Below are positions 8,882 through 18,669 of a stretch of DNA of 64,000 bases, one piece after another (the first letter of the stretch is position 1; the number at the start of each line of letters is the position of its first letter). The translations under genes were made by a program, and so were the position numbers. The stretch lies in the NCBI RefSeq assembly GCF_900156095.1, contig NZ_FTMJ01000001.1, positions 124,001 through 188,000 on the forward strand, in the 5' to 3' direction. The notes under the pieces are model-generated. The model did not search any database and had not been told where the DNA came from. It saw only the letters and a list, made by a program, of their open reading frames with translations. Source of the DNA: Aeromonas sp. RU39B. GTDB taxonomy: Bacteria; Pseudomonadota; Gammaproteobacteria; Enterobacterales; Aeromonadaceae.

Positions 8882-9889
8882 TTACAGCCGCGCGATCACC
8901 GCATCGGTGAATTCGCTGGTGCTGGCACTGCCGCCCAGATCGCGGGTGACGGTTTCACCGGCTTCAATGGTGGTACGCACTGCGTTGAGGATGCGCTCGG
9001 CTTCGCTTTGCATACCGAGGTATTCGAGCATCTGTACCGACGCCAGGATGACCGAGGTGGGGTTGGCGATGTTCTTGCCAGCGATATCCGGCGCCGAGCC
9101 GTGTACCGCTTCAAAAATGGCCGCACCGCTGCCGATGTTGGCGCCCGGTGCCATGCCAAGCCCACCGACCAATCCGGCGCAGAGATCCGAGAGAATGTCA
9201 CCAAACAGGTTGGTGGTGACAATCACATCGAAGCGCTCCGGGTACATGACCAAATTCATACAGGCGGCATCGACAATCATCTCTTCGCTCTGAATATCCG
9301 GGAAGCGGGCCGCGACCTGGCGGGCTACCTCAAGGAACAGGCCAGAGGTGGATTTGAGGATATTGGCCTTGTGCACGATGGTGACTTTCTTACGCCCTTC
9401 GTTACGGGCCAGCTCGAAGGCAAACAGCACAATGCGCTCAGCCCCTTCCCGGGTGATGATGCTGGTGGCCTCGGCGCTGTTGTTGTCATCGCTGCGGCGC
9501 TGACCGGCGCCAGAATACATCCCTTCGGTATTTTCACGCACCGTGATGATGTCGATATTCTCGTAACGGCTCTTGGTGCCCTTGAACGAGATCACCGGGC
9601 GCACGTTGGCGTAGAGGTTGAACTTCTTGCGCAGGGAGACGTTGATGGAGGTAAAACCGCCGCCGACCGGGGTGGTGAGAGGGCCTTTGAGGGTAACCTT
9701 GTTTTGTTCGATCAGATCGAGCGTCTGTTTAGGCAGTAACTCGCCATGCTTTTCCATGGCAACCAGGCCCGCATCGGCGTAGTCGTAATCAAACTGGCAG
9801 CCAACCTTTTGTAGGATACGGATGGCAGATTCGATGATGCTCGGGCCGATACCGTCGCCGGGGATGACTGTAATTCTTCTATTAGGCAT
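8882..9889 (-). CDS. NAD-type isocitrate/isopropylmalate dehydrogenase family protein
   Basis: A 335-residue decarboxylating dehydrogenase of the isocitrate/isopropylmalate family, oxidising a 2-hydroxy diacid to a 2-oxo acid plus CO2. It starts ITVIPGDGIGPSIIESAIRI and has the substrate segment GGGFTSINVSLRKKFNLYAN (the S-x-N-x-x-L-R motif). NTEGMYSGAG, the lysine-bearing VTIVHKANILKST, the metal-binding DAACMNLVMYPERFDVIVTTNLFGDILSD and the adenine-loop EAVHGSAPDIAGKNIANP follow. The short length and S-x-N motif resemble NAD-dependent isocitrate dehydrogenases of the homo-isocitrate type more than the NADP enzyme Icd. Start chosen at MPNRR; MCPMPNRR (9898) is possible. A terminator follows the stop. 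Confidence 0.85.
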   Translation of the reverse strand: MPNRRITVIPGDGIGPSIIESAIRILQKVGCQFDYDYADAGLVAMEKHGELLPKQTLDLIEQNKVTLKGPLTTPVGGGFTSINVSLRKKFNLYANVRPVISFKGTKSRYENIDIITVRENTEGMYSGAGQRRSDDNNSAEATSIITREGAERIVLFAFELARNEGRKKVTIVHKANILKSTSGLFLEVARQVAARFPDIQSEEMIVDAACMNLVMYPERFDVIVTTNLFGDILSDLCAGLVGGLGMAPGANIGSGAAIFEAVHGSAPDIAGKNIANPTSVILASVQMLEYLGMQSEAERILNAVRTTIEAGETVTRDLGGSASTSEFTDAVIARL

Positions 9890-9981
9890 AGGACACATCC
9901 AGGGTACTGATGAAGGTAATAAAGCGTTTTTGATTATACCAACCACGCTACATTTGCACCAAAAAGTGTTTACAAATTCAA

Positions 9982-10749
9982 TCATCCCGGCAAACGCAAA
10001 TCGCGCAGGCTAAACCCCAGCTCGATATCGTCACAGAGCCTCACCAGCTCGCAGGCAAGCCGTGCCTCAGCCTCGTGCTCCCGTACTTTTTTGACCAACC
10101 GATCATCAGATTGACTGGCCAATATGGCGGTCAGGGAGCCGTGCTCGCCAATCAGGGCGCTGGCACTTTTAGGGCCGATACCGGGTACCCCCTTGATACC
10201 GCTGCCTGCAACACCGGTAAGCGCCCAGTAATCGACGAGCTGGGTCGGTTCAACCCCAAACTGACTGGCAACAAACGGCTGATCGAGCCAGCGGCGATTG
10301 AAATAGTCACGAATGCGGATCTCGGGGCAGAGCAGTTGGCAAAAGCCTTTGTCAGTCGAGATGATGGTCACCGGAGCACCGTGCTGGGCGGTTTTGCGTG
10401 CCAGAGTGGCCACCAGATCGTCTGCCTCATCGGTTTCTGACAACAGCGAATCGACCGATAGCTCCCAGAAGGCATCCTGCAACGAAGCCAGGCCTGCGCG
10501 CAGTTCGGCGGGCATCGGTGTGCGCCCTTCCTTGTAACTTGGCAGGCGCGCTTTGCGCCAGCCATCGACCTCGGCATCAAATACTGCGATGGCGTGGGTG
10601 GGGGTGGCTTGCTCGAGTAACTTGCGGGTGGTGTTAATCAGGGTTGCGCGGGTGGCAATCACAGCTTGCTCGGGCGTGAGGGATTGACCGGCCTGCACCG
10701 CATGGATGCGCCGGATCAGATTCAGTGCGTCGATGATCAGCAGGTGCAT
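9982..10749 (-). CDS. xni: Flap endonuclease Xni
   Basis: Xni (ExoIX) is a small FEN-family nuclease that cuts 5' flaps in DNA. The 255-residue product begins MHLLIIDALNLIRRIHA with the first metal aspartate. Acidic residues follow in AVFDAEVDGWRK and the ETDEADDLVATLA segment, then STDKGFCQLL, and a helix-hairpin-helix region GVAGSGIKGVPGIGPKSA that binds the DNA backbone. Length matches E. coli Xni (251). It lies 64 bp downstream of ppnN on the same strand, as in enterics, with an imperfect GC stem-loop (10790-10809) in the gap that may weaken read-through. Confidence 0.93.
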   Translation of the reverse strand: MHLLIIDALNLIRRIHAVQAGQSLTPEQAVIATRATLINTTRKLLEQATPTHAIAVFDAEVDGWRKARLPSYKEGRTPMPAELRAGLASLQDAFWELSVDSLLSETDEADDLVATLARKTAQHGAPVTIISTDKGFCQLLCPEIRIRDYFNRRWLDQPFVASQFGVEPTQLVDYWALTGVAGSGIKGVPGIGPKSASALIGEHGSLTAILASQSDDRLVKKVREHEAEARLACELVRLCDDIELGFSLRDLRLPG

Positions 10750-10813
10750 GATAGTTGGGGCAAAAAAACCGGAAAGTCATTGTAACAGAAGGGGCGCAGT
10801 TGCACCCCTCGCT

Positions 10814-12169
10814 TCAACGGACGATCTCGTAGCAAGGCTGGTAGGCCGTGCCCGGCAACTTCATGCGCTGCTGGCGCACGAAGCTTTGCAGCAGTTTGTC
10901 CATCAGCTGCATGATCTCCTTGTCGCCATCGATCTTGAACGGCCCGCGTTTTTCGATAGCGCGGATGCCGCCCTCTTTGACGTTCCCGGCGACGATGCCC
11001 GAGAAGGCGCGGCGCAGGTAAGCTGCCAGCATCTGTGGCGGCTGATCCCGGTGCAGGTTGAGGCTGGCCATGTTGTCATGGGTTGGCTCAAACGGCAGTT
11101 GGAACTCCGGCTCGATTTTCAGCGACCAGTTGAAGGAGTAGGCATCACCCACCGACTTGCGGTACTCGCGAATTTGCGGCATCGCCTGCTTCATGGTGCG
11201 CGCCACTTCGGCCGGATCACCAATGATGATGCGATAGAGGCGGGTGGCCGGCTCGCCCAGGGTGGCACGGATAAAGTCGTCGATGGCGCGGAAGTAGTCG
11301 GCACTCTCTTTCGGTCCGGTCAGCACGATCGGCATCGGTTGGCGCTCATTGCTCGGGTTCATCATGATGCCGAGCAGATAGAGCAGCTCTTCGGCGGTGC
11401 CCACTCCGCCCGGGAAGATGATGATGCCGTGACCCAGACGTACGAAGGCTTCCAGCCGTTTCTCGATATCTGGCAGGATCACCAGCTCGTTGACGATGGG
11501 GTTAGGCGGCTCGGCGGCAATGATGGAAGGTTCGGTCAGACCAATATAGCGGCCGCCCTTGAAGCGCTGCTTGGCGTGGCCAACGGCGGCGCCTTTCATC
11601 GGCCCCTCCATGGCGCCCGGGCCACAACCGGTGCAAATGTTAAGCTCACGCAGGCCCAGTTCATTGCCCACTAGCCGGGTGTAGTTGTACTCCAGCTCAT
11701 TGATGGAGTGACCGCCCCAACAGACCACCAGATTGGGATCGGCGCCAGGAATGATCACCTTGGCGTTACGCAGAATGGCAAACACCACGTTGGTGATGTG
11801 GGTCGAGTTGGTGAGGTTGACCAGCCGGTTTGATTCAAGCTGGTTGGAGACATAGAGGATGTCGCGCAACACCGAGAAGAGGTGTTCCTGAATGCCGCGA
11901 ATGATCTCCCCATCGACAAAGGCTTGTTCCGGTGCGTTGAACAACTCGAGTTTGACGCCACGCTCGCGGCGCAGCACATGGATGTCGAAGCTTTTGTACT
12001 GCTCAAGGATCTCTTTCGAGCTGTCGGTGTGACTGCCGGAGTTGAGCACCGCCAGTGAGCAGTTGCGAAACAGTTGGTAGATGTCGCTGGCGGCCGTCTG
12101 CTTGAGTCGGTCGACCTCCAGCTGCGACAGCAAATCCATGCTGCCGACCGGATTGATGTGGGTGATCAT
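10814..12169 (-). CDS. ppnN: Nucleotide 5'-monophosphate nucleosidase PpnN
   Basis: PpnN cleaves purine and pyrimidine monophosphates to base and ribose 5-phosphate, and in E. coli it binds (p)ppGpp. The 451-residue product matches E. coli PpnN (454) from its first residues ([20 protein letters not shown]). It carries the LOG-type core: [14 protein letters not shown] near the middle and the signature [24 protein letters not shown] ribosome site lies 6-7 bp upstream of the ATG. The neighbour xni is the same as in E. coli. Older databases call it a putative lysine decarboxylase, which is a misannotation of this family. Confidence 0.95.
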   Translation of the reverse strand: MITHINPVGSMDLLSQLEVDRLKQTAASDIYQLFRNCSLAVLNSGSHTDSSKEILEQYKSFDIHVLRRERGVKLELFNAPEQAFVDGEIIRGIQEHLFSVLRDILYVSNQLESNRLVNLTNSTHITNVVFAILRNAKVIIPGADPNLVVCWGGHSINELEYNYTRLVGNELGLRELNICTGCGPGAMEGPMKGAAVGHAKQRFKGGRYIGLTEPSIIAAEPPNPIVNELVILPDIEKRLEAFVRLGHGIIIFPGGVGTAEELLYLLGIMMNPSNERQPMPIVLTGPKESADYFRAIDDFIRATLGEPATRLYRIIIGDPAEVARTMKQAMPQIREYRKSVGDAYSFNWSLKIEPEFQLPFEPTHDNMASLNLHRDQPPQMLAAYLRRAFSGIVAGNVKEGGIRAIEKRGPFKIDGDKEIMQLMDKLLQSFVRQQRMKLPGTAYQPCYEIVR

Positions 12170-12280
12170 AAGGCCCCCTCAGGTATCGTTGTTATCGTTG
12201 TAGTGCCATATGGGAATGCGGCGTTTCATCCCCTTCCTGCATCGATACTAGTGGGAAGCTTTGGTAAAAGGGAATGGGGG

Positions 12281-12315
12281 AAAACGCGACTGCCGCTTTT
12301 TTAAGCGGCAGTCGC
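12281..12315 (-). terminator. Terminator of the TPR protein/diguanylate cyclase operon
   Basis: A perfect 13-bp stem (12286-12298 with 12303-12315, loop TTTT) begins one base past the stop codon. On the minus strand it is followed by GTTTTCCCC. Confidence 0.85.
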
Positions 12316-12316
12316 C

Positions 12317-13882
12317 TTAGATGACGATATTGACCTGATCGCGACCGGAGTGTTTGGCACTGTAGAGCGCCTGATCGGCCCGCTCGAAAGCATCGGTGGT
12401 TTCATCGCCATCCCGAAACAGAGTGGCGCCGACGGAGATGGTGATCTCCACCTTGGCATCCTTGAAGCGAAACGGGATGTTCTTGATGGTCTGTCGCAGC
12501 TTGTCGAGCGGTTTCAAGAACTTGTCCGGGTTGATATTGGGCAGCAGCACCACAAACTCCTCGCCGCCAAAACGGGCGATAAAGTCGGTGTCGCGCAGTG
12601 CGCGCTGCAGTGCCTTGGCCACCACTTTCAGCGCCTTGTCACCGGCCATGTGACCATAGTTATCATTGATGCTCTTGAAGTGGTCGATGTCGATCACGGC
12701 CAGACACAAGGGCGTCTGATAACGCAACCAGCGCTTGTATTCGAGCTCCAGCCGCTCATCGAGTGCCGCCCGGTTGTGCACCTGGGTCAGGCTATCGAGG
12801 AACAGCTTGTGCTTTTGGATGGCGAGCCGCTTTTTGTACTCGGCGGTCTCGTCCTTCATCAGGCGCAGCTTGGCTTCCATTGACGAGAGCCGGGTCAGCA
12901 GATGGCGCTCGCGTTGATAGAGGGCATCGCGCTCGCCGAGCAAGCGGGAGAGGGAATCCAGATGGCGATGGACGGCCAGGCGCAGATCATCCACTTTGTG
13001 ATGATTGTCGAGGGTGACTCCGATGGATTGCAGCTCGCGATTAAGCGCCTGACGGCTCTGGCTGGTCTCATCCTGCAGGGCGCGCCCTTCATCCAGACTT
13101 TCGGTAAAGCTGAAATGGACGGCGCTGAGGCTCTCGTTCAACCCAATCAGGAAGGTCTGTGAGGCCTTGCGCTCTTCACGGGTGCCCTGAATGATGAGCT
13201 CAATCACCTGCAACGACAGCTCGGCCAGCTTGGGCAGCGGCACGCCACCTAGCAGCTCACGGCGGATATTATCAAGCCGCTCACCGACGTCGCCGGCGAA
13301 ATCCAGCTCGGTAATGAGGCGCTGTAATTCGTCCGCCAGCTTGCTGTAGGCCGGCTCCAGCTCACCATCATCGAGATGGGAGCGCAGTAGAGGATCGCCC
13401 GCCTGCTGGTATTTGAGCGCTTGCTGGTAATACTCCAGCAACTTGAGCACCTTGAGGTGGTAATCACCGAAGCTGTAGCCATCGTCCGCCAGCAGGTGTT
13501 CACGCAGGGCCTGGCAGGCTTTCTCCGAGAAATCCTTGACCGGTTTGATGTGCTTGGCGCCATACTGCAGCGCGTTGCGTGCTGACTTGATGGACCCTTT
13601 GACGGCCTCGGCGTGGTGCTGCAGCAGGCGTTCAACCAGTGCCAACTCGGCGTCGAGCACAGTATAGGGCTGATTGACATCGAGCCGGTGCCGAAGCTTG
13701 GCCAGCTTGGTATCGAGTTCGCGATCATGACCACGGCATGCCAGCATCAGCTTGCTGATAAACTGGGTAACCCGATTGCGCTCGGCAACCGTCTGCTGTT
13801 TTAGCTCCTCAAGCTCGCGTTGCTTGAGTCGCAGCATCTCATCGTTATCTACCGCTGTGGGCTTGTCCATCATAGGGGGCAT
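12317..13882 (-). CDS. Diguanylate cyclase (GGEEF) with long helical N-terminus
   Basis: Makes cyclic di-GMP from two GTP. The C-terminal GGDEF domain has the active-site variant GGEEF (about residues 439-443) within RFGGEEFVVLLP, and the product-inhibition I-site RDTD lies five residues before it. DSLTQVHNRAALDERLELEY marks the domain start. The first ~330 residues are soluble, strongly helical and rich in coiled coil (KQRELEELKQQTVAERNRV; REELLG and HHKVDDLRLAVHRHLD regions), with no membrane helix. It may sense through protein contacts. It is 28 bp downstream of the TPR/GGDEF-like gene, so co-expressed. ATG 13882 was chosen over a TTG two codons earlier; later ATGs (13873, 13870) are also possible. 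Confidence 0.9.
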   Translation of the reverse strand: MPPMMDKPTAVDNDEMLRLKQRELEELKQQTVAERNRVTQFISKLMLACRGHDRELDTKLAKLRHRLDVNQPYTVLDAELALVERLLQHHAEAVKGSIKSARNALQYGAKHIKPVKDFSEKACQALREHLLADDGYSFGDYHLKVLKLLEYYQQALKYQQAGDPLLRSHLDDGELEPAYSKLADELQRLITELDFAGDVGERLDNIRRELLGGVPLPKLAELSLQVIELIIQGTREERKASQTFLIGLNESLSAVHFSFTESLDEGRALQDETSQSRQALNRELQSIGVTLDNHHKVDDLRLAVHRHLDSLSRLLGERDALYQRERHLLTRLSSMEAKLRLMKDETAEYKKRLAIQKHKLFLDSLTQVHNRAALDERLELEYKRWLRYQTPLCLAVIDIDHFKSINDNYGHMAGDKALKVVAKALQRALRDTDFIARFGGEEFVVLLPNINPDKFLKPLDKLRQTIKNIPFRFKDAKVEITISVGATLFRDGDETTDAFERADQALYSAKHSGRDQVNIVI

Positions 13883-13910
13883 CGCCAATTATTGTGTTGT
13901 TAAACAGGGC

Positions 13911-16181
13911 TCAGGGGTCACCCGCATGTTGCATCCGTGCTAGCGAGCGCCAATTAATCCCTTGTTTTTCATGAGAAGAATTCACTTTAACCAGTCCCTT
14001 GTCAATTGCCATCAGGCAACGTTCCCACACATCTCCGTGGAAAAAAGCAGCTTGTTGACAATCCACCGCAGCAAGCTCTACCCAAGCCACCTCATCGTGC
14101 TGCGCTGAAACTTGCAGCGCACCGGCAAGCGCCAGGAAACAGAGGTCAAAAAGGCGTTGGTGATCAAGGGAGCCCGGTGCTTTGGGCAGGAAAGGATAGC
14201 TGACAATACCGAGCGAAACCCTGCGATCGAGCAAAAGTGGGCTCGGAAATGCCTGTAACCAGGCGAGCAGGTTATCCGCCAGTTCATGCAGATCGGCCAC
14301 GTGGCGCTGTGGTACCACATAGAGCAGATGCCCTTCGCGCAGATCGTAAATACGCCCGTCTTGCGGCGTACCTTCGGCCAGGTATTCGCCGAAGGTCTGC
14401 TCCATCTCGCTGGCCTTCTGGTGGCCAAAGCGCTCACGGCAACTGGCAAGGAATGGCACCTTGAACAGCAAATAGTGGAGTTTGTCGTCAAACTCTTTGT
14501 CGGTCTGCTCGCCGAGATACCAGAGATCGGAGCTTTGCTGGCGCTTGGCCAGCTCGATCGGGGCGCGCGAAATCAGGCGCTGCCAGTTGGCAAGGCCGGT
14601 GCGTGGCTCGAGTTCCAGTTCACGTCCCAGCATCCGGTTCTGTTGGCGACTGGTGCGCAGCTTGAGCCAGAGGGTGAAAAAGAGCCAGGTAAACAGCGCC
14701 AGTGACAGTCCGGTAAAGACCGACACCCACTGGTAACGTTGGCGGGCGCCTTTCTCCTGCTGCAGATCGTGGGTCAGCTGGCTGATTTGCTGCTCGCGCT
14801 CCACCTCTTGATAGTGCTCGTTCAGATCATCCTGTCCCAGCTCGCGCTCTTGCTGGCGCAGCTGCTCGCTGTGCTGATGGTATTTTTTGTAGCTTGCCAG
14901 CGCCTGCTGGAAGTAGCCCTTCTGCTCGTAGGCGTTGGCCAGCAGTTGATAGATGGTCAGCAGTTGCTGCGGTTGGCTGCCCCGGTTGGCCAGATTAAGG
15001 GCGTTTTCCAACTGCAAAATGGCAATGGCCGCTTCGTTTTGACGAAGATGCAGCTCCCCTAAGCGCAGCAGGGTATCAATCTGGGCGATGCGGTTGCCGC
15101 TCTTTTCATAGGCCATGCGCGCGGCGTTGAGATAGTTGCGGGCCAGCACCAGATTGCCGGTTTGCAGATAGGTCTTGCCCACCTCGTACTTGAGGCGGGC
15201 GGTCAGGTCGGTCTGCGGCTGGCCGTCAACCAAGTCGAGGGCGTTGAAGAAGTAAACCAGCGCCATATTGATATCGCCAAGGTCGCGATTGAGCTGGGCC
15301 AGCTCGATCAAGGCATCGACCAGTGGCACCGGATTGCCCACATTCTGGAAGTGATCCGCCGATGCACTGGCAAAGCCGAGCGCCTTTTGCAGCTCGCCTT
15401 CGGCGCGATAGAGTGAGGCAATCTGGCCGGTCAGCCGACCGAGGAACAGATGCTCATCGCGATCTTCCATGCGGCGCAGAGCATCAAGGTATTGCCCCAG
15501 TGCCAACTCGGGTTGGCGAATGGCAAGATAAAGATCGCCTTGCACGGCGCTGCGCCAGGCTAGTCGCTCGGGATCGCGGCTGCGCTCAGCGGCCTCTTCG
15601 GCCTTTTTCAGCAGCGCTTTGGCATCATCGAAGCGATGATCATCGATAGCCAGTGTCGCTTCTTGCAGGCGGCTGTAGACCTGCAGCGGGTGATTTTGCA
15701 AAACCGGCTCGGCCAGCAGTTTGTCGAGCTGATCGAGCAGCGGGCGGGCCAGCCCGATGCGATTGGGATCAAGCGCCAGCAGGCGGGCTTGCAGATAGAG
15801 GGCGCTGGCGGCTTGGCCACGCAGATGATCGCGGTTGGCCACTTCAAGCACCACGCCAAAGGTGCGCAGGGCCTGCTCTGACTGACCGCTCAGCGCCTGG
15901 CAGAACCCTTTGAGCATGCGGGCACTGTTGATCTGCTCGACCGAGCGATAATTTAACAAAGGTTCGCGGTAGGAGAGCGCCTGATTGCTGCTCATCACCT
16001 GGCTAGGGTTGTCGCCAGCCTGTTTGAGAAACTCGCTGCTCTGGTGCAAACACTCATCGGGATGATGAAAGGCCTGGGCCTGCGCCGGTAGCAGTTCGCT
16101 TGGCAATGCACTTTGCGCCAACTCCAAATCAGGAGTCGACAGAGAGGTCATCATCATTGCCAGCAAGAGCAGTGGATTCAT
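13911..16181 (-). CDS. TPR membrane protein with degenerate GGDEF-like C-terminus
   Basis: A 756-residue protein. It begins with a signal-like segment (MNPLLLLAMMMTSL), then tandem tetratricopeptide-type helices over about 120-460 (for example ALGQYLDALRRMEDRDEHL, ALVYFFNALDLV, AARMAYEKSGNRIAQIDTLL, ALASYKKYHQHSEQLRQQ), and a charged coiled coil. One membrane helix lies at about 488-512 (VSVFTGLSLALFTWLFFTLWL). The C-terminal ~230 residues look like a GGDEF relative: ELEPRTGLANWQRLI resembles the DxLTGLxNRR entry and RVSLGIVSYPF the late VSxGI strand. No GGDEF signature or I-site is present, so it should not make c-di-GMP. The TPRs would be periplasmic. It precedes an active-looking cyclase gene, suggesting a sensor or partner. 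Confidence 0.8.
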   Translation of the reverse strand: MNPLLLLAMMMTSLSTPDLELAQSALPSELLPAQAQAFHHPDECLHQSSEFLKQAGDNPSQVMSSNQALSYREPLLNYRSVEQINSARMLKGFCQALSGQSEQALRTFGVVLEVANRDHLRGQAASALYLQARLLALDPNRIGLARPLLDQLDKLLAEPVLQNHPLQVYSRLQEATLAIDDHRFDDAKALLKKAEEAAERSRDPERLAWRSAVQGDLYLAIRQPELALGQYLDALRRMEDRDEHLFLGRLTGQIASLYRAEGELQKALGFASASADHFQNVGNPVPLVDALIELAQLNRDLGDINMALVYFFNALDLVDGQPQTDLTARLKYEVGKTYLQTGNLVLARNYLNAARMAYEKSGNRIAQIDTLLRLGELHLRQNEAAIAILQLENALNLANRGSQPQQLLTIYQLLANAYEQKGYFQQALASYKKYHQHSEQLRQQERELGQDDLNEHYQEVEREQQISQLTHDLQQEKGARQRYQWVSVFTGLSLALFTWLFFTLWLKLRTSRQQNRMLGRELELEPRTGLANWQRLISRAPIELAKRQQSSDLWYLGEQTDKEFDDKLHYLLFKVPFLASCRERFGHQKASEMEQTFGEYLAEGTPQDGRIYDLREGHLLYVVPQRHVADLHELADNLLAWLQAFPSPLLLDRRVSLGIVSYPFLPKAPGSLDHQRLFDLCFLALAGALQVSAQHDEVAWVELAAVDCQQAAFFHGDVWERCLMAIDKGLVKVNSSHEKQGINWRSLARMQHAGDP

Positions 16182-16254
16182 CGATACGGTGACAGCGCGC
16201 AGGGTTCAGGGCATGTTAGCCAAGGGCTCCCTGCGCGTCCAGTAGTGCTAATGA

Positions 16255-17103
16255 TTACTGTCGGATGAGGCGGATATTGGCAGGTGCTTGCTCGATATTA
16301 CTGCGAAACGGATTGATATCGAGACCACCGCGCCGGGTGTAGCGGGCAAACACCGTCAGTTGCTGGCAACCGCACAGCCGGCTGAGATCGGTAAAGATCC
16401 GCTCGACACACTGCTCGTGAAATTCGTTGTGCTGGCGAAACGAGATGAGATAACGCAGCAACTTTTCGCGATCGAGTTTGGGTCCGCGATAGTGGATCAC
16501 CACCGAGCCCCAATCCGGTTGACTGGTGACCAGACAGTTGGACTTGAGCAGATGGCTGTGCAAGGTCTCCTCGACCAGCTCACCACTGCCGGCGCCTTTG
16601 AGCCAGTCGGTGGAGAAGTGGTAATCGTCCACTTCGATATCAAGCCCGTCGATGCACTCGCCCGGCAAGGTAGTGATGGTGGCGGGGGCCGCATCCAGCG
16701 TCCAGAGCGTGACCGCTACCGGCGCGCCTGCGCAGGCGCTGAGATCCTGCTCAAGCAGGGTTTGCACCTTGGCCAGGCTCTCGCAGCGGGTCTGGTTGAA
16801 CGAGTTGAGATAGAGCTTGAATGACTTGGACTCGATCAGATTGGGGCTGGTGGCGGGCACCCGCGCCTCGCCCATGGCCACCACCGGTTTGCCTTTGCCA
16901 TCGAGCCAGGAGAGCTCATACAGGGTCCAGATATCCTCACCCTGAAAGGGCAGGGGAGAGGCTAACGCCAGATCGTCACGGTTGAGGCTGCGCGGCACCG
17001 GTTGCAGCAGACTCGGGGTGTAGGTGCTGATATAGGCAGATTTCTGGCCCAGTGCCAGCGCGGCCAGTGCCGGATTGCCAGCGTAACGGTCTTGGTTGGT
17101 CAT
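16255..17103 (-). CDS. queF: NADPH-dependent 7-cyano-7-deazaguanine reductase QueF
   Basis: Reduces preQ0 to preQ1 in queuosine biosynthesis. The 282-residue length equals E. coli QueF, the long two-domain type. Seen are the substrate-side [16 protein letters not shown], the region with the active-site cysteine [17 protein letters not shown], and [14 protein letters not shown] with the conserved glutamate, then the ending [14 protein letters not shown]. Start at MTNQDRY (complement of 17101-17103) gives the family N-terminus. The gene is divergent from syd, as in enterics. Confidence 0.96.
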   Translation of the reverse strand: MTNQDRYAGNPALAALALGQKSAYISTYTPSLLQPVPRSLNRDDLALASPLPFQGEDIWTLYELSWLDGKGKPVVAMGEARVPATSPNLIESKSFKLYLNSFNQTRCESLAKVQTLLEQDLSACAGAPVAVTLWTLDAAPATITTLPGECIDGLDIEVDDYHFSTDWLKGAGSGELVEETLHSHLLKSNCLVTSQPDWGSVVIHYRGPKLDREKLLRYLISFRQHNEFHEQCVERIFTDLSRLCGCQQLTVFARYTRRGGLDINPFRSNIEQAPANIRLIRQ

Positions 17104-17157
17104 GATGATGATGTCGCTTAGAATAACGGGCTTTGGCGGCAATTGTGGTGAATTTGC

Positions 17158-17697
17158 ATGGCAGATCAAGTGTTGTCTGCGCTGGAGCGTCTGTTTGCGC
17201 GCTGGCTGAATCAGGGAACCAACCAGGGCAGCCTGCCCTTGTGTCAGTGGGATGCCAGTTGGCGCTCCCCCTGTGAGTTAGGTGAACCCCATGCCGGGCA
17301 GATTGCCTGGCGTCCGACCCGGCGCGACAGCGCAGAAGATTTTTCCGCGCTCGAGCAGGCGCTGGAGCTGACGCTTCATCCGGCCATCAAGGCGTTTTAT
17401 GGCCACTGGTTTAGCCGGCCGCTGCCACTCTGGTTCAAAGGGTTGCAGCTTACCTTGCTGCAACCCTGGAATGGTGACGATCTTGATCTTCTCAAAGAGA
17501 ACCAGATCGGTCACCTGCTGATGCTGCGCAAGCTCAAGCGCGAGCCGTCGCTGTTTTTGGCCAGTTGCCGCGGCGATATGGCGCTGGTAAGCCTTGATAA
17601 CCAGAGCGGCGAGGTGATTTTCGAGCGCCTTGATAGCGGTAAGCGGGTCGTATTAAGCCCCGATCTGGCCAGCTTTTTGGCGCGACTGGAGCCCTGA
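17158..17697 (+). CDS. syd: SecY-interacting protein Syd
   Basis: Syd binds SecY at the cytoplasmic face of the membrane and is thought to help check proper SecYEG assembly. The 179-residue product matches the family throughout ([29 protein letters not shown], the acidic [26 protein letters not shown]-like [21 protein letters not shown]). Length is typical (about 181 in E. coli). It is divergent from queF with 54 bp between the starts, so the two promoters must overlap or lie back to back. Confidence 0.94.
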   Translation: MADQVLSALERLFARWLNQGTNQGSLPLCQWDASWRSPCELGEPHAGQIAWRPTRRDSAEDFSALEQALELTLHPAIKAFYGHWFSRPLPLWFKGLQLTLLQPWNGDDLDLLKENQIGHLLMLRKLKREPSLFLASCRGDMALVSLDNQSGEVIFERLDSGKRVVLSPDLASFLARLEP

Positions 17698-17707
17698 AGC
17701 GTCGCGG

Positions 17708-18613
17708 TCAGTGGCGTGGTCGGGTTGACCACCAGCAGATCAGTGAGCCTGCGGTAACCATCACCACCCCGAGAAAGAAGCTCTTGCCTGGCGCGACGCC
17801 AAGCCAGAGGCTGGCCAGCGTCATCGACAGCACGGGGGTGAAGTAGGATGCGCTGGCGATGAGCGCAATCTGACCAGCCTTCACCCCGTGATTCCAGCAA
17901 GAATAGGCGGCAGCCGTGAGGCAACCGAGCAGCAGCACCTGCGCCATGCCTGCCAGATTGATATGCAGTGAGGCCTCGCTTCCGGCCACATATTTGATCC
18001 ACAGTAGCAGCGCCGTCAGGGCTAAAAACAGCGGAATAACCGGTTGCCCGTCGCTAAGCAGGCGGGTGACCACCGTATAACCGGCCCAGATAAAGGCGGC
18101 CGCCAGCGCCAGCAGATAGGCTGGCGGGTTGCTGGTCATGTGCTGCCAGAGCAGGGCAGGCGACCACGGATTGTCTCCCTTCATCACCCAGACGATCCCG
18201 ACAAGGCTGAGGGTGAGCCCCGGCAGTAATAGCCAAGAGCCGCGCTGCTGGCGGGTGATCACCGCAAGGAGCACGGTCAGGCTCGGCCACAAATAGTTGA
18301 GCATCCCCAGCTCCAGCGCTTGGGCCCGGTTATGGGCCATGCCAATAGAGAGGGCCAGCGAGATTTCATAGGCAGCAAACAGGGCACCGCCACAAAGCAG
18401 ATAGGCTTTGGGCAGGGTGCGCAGCCGCGGCCAGCCAGAAGCCAGCGTTGCCAGCAGGGCACTGGTGGTAAAGATCAGCGCCGCGCCGCCGGTGGCGCCA
18501 AAAAATTCCGATACGCTGCGAAACAGTCCGACCGAGGCGCTCCACATCAAAATGGCTGACATGCCGATCAGTGTCGCCATACGGCTATCGGCGTTGCGCT
18601 GCGAAGTGGGCAT
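17708..18613 (-). CDS. yddG: DMT-family aromatic amino acid exporter YddG
   Basis: A 301-residue ten-helix inner-membrane transporter of the drug/metabolite (EamA) superfamily. The sequence follows YddG closely in parts visible to me: MATLIGMSAILMWSASVGLF at the first helix, ALELGMLNYLWPSLTVLLAV, VWVMKGDNPWSPALL, AFIWAGYTVVTRLL and YSCWNHGVKAG. YddG exports aromatic amino acids and related metabolites. Start at MPTSQRN has GGGAG upstream. It is transcribed toward syd, with which it is convergent 10 bp apart. It sits 56 bp after the DUF2310 gene, so may be the last gene of that run. Confidence 0.85.
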   Translation of the reverse strand: MPTSQRNADSRMATLIGMSAILMWSASVGLFRSVSEFFGATGGAALIFTTSALLATLASGWPRLRTLPKAYLLCGGALFAAYEISLALSIGMAHNRAQALELGMLNYLWPSLTVLLAVITRQQRGSWLLLPGLTLSLVGIVWVMKGDNPWSPALLWQHMTSNPPAYLLALAAAFIWAGYTVVTRLLSDGQPVIPLFLALTALLLWIKYVAGSEASLHINLAGMAQVLLLGCLTAAAYSCWNHGVKAGQIALIASASYFTPVLSMTLASLWLGVAPGKSFFLGVVMVTAGSLICWWSTRPRH

Positions 18614-18669
18614 AAACAAAAGACTCCCAAACAGGACCAGCGAGTGTTTGATGCTGGCCAACGTGAATG

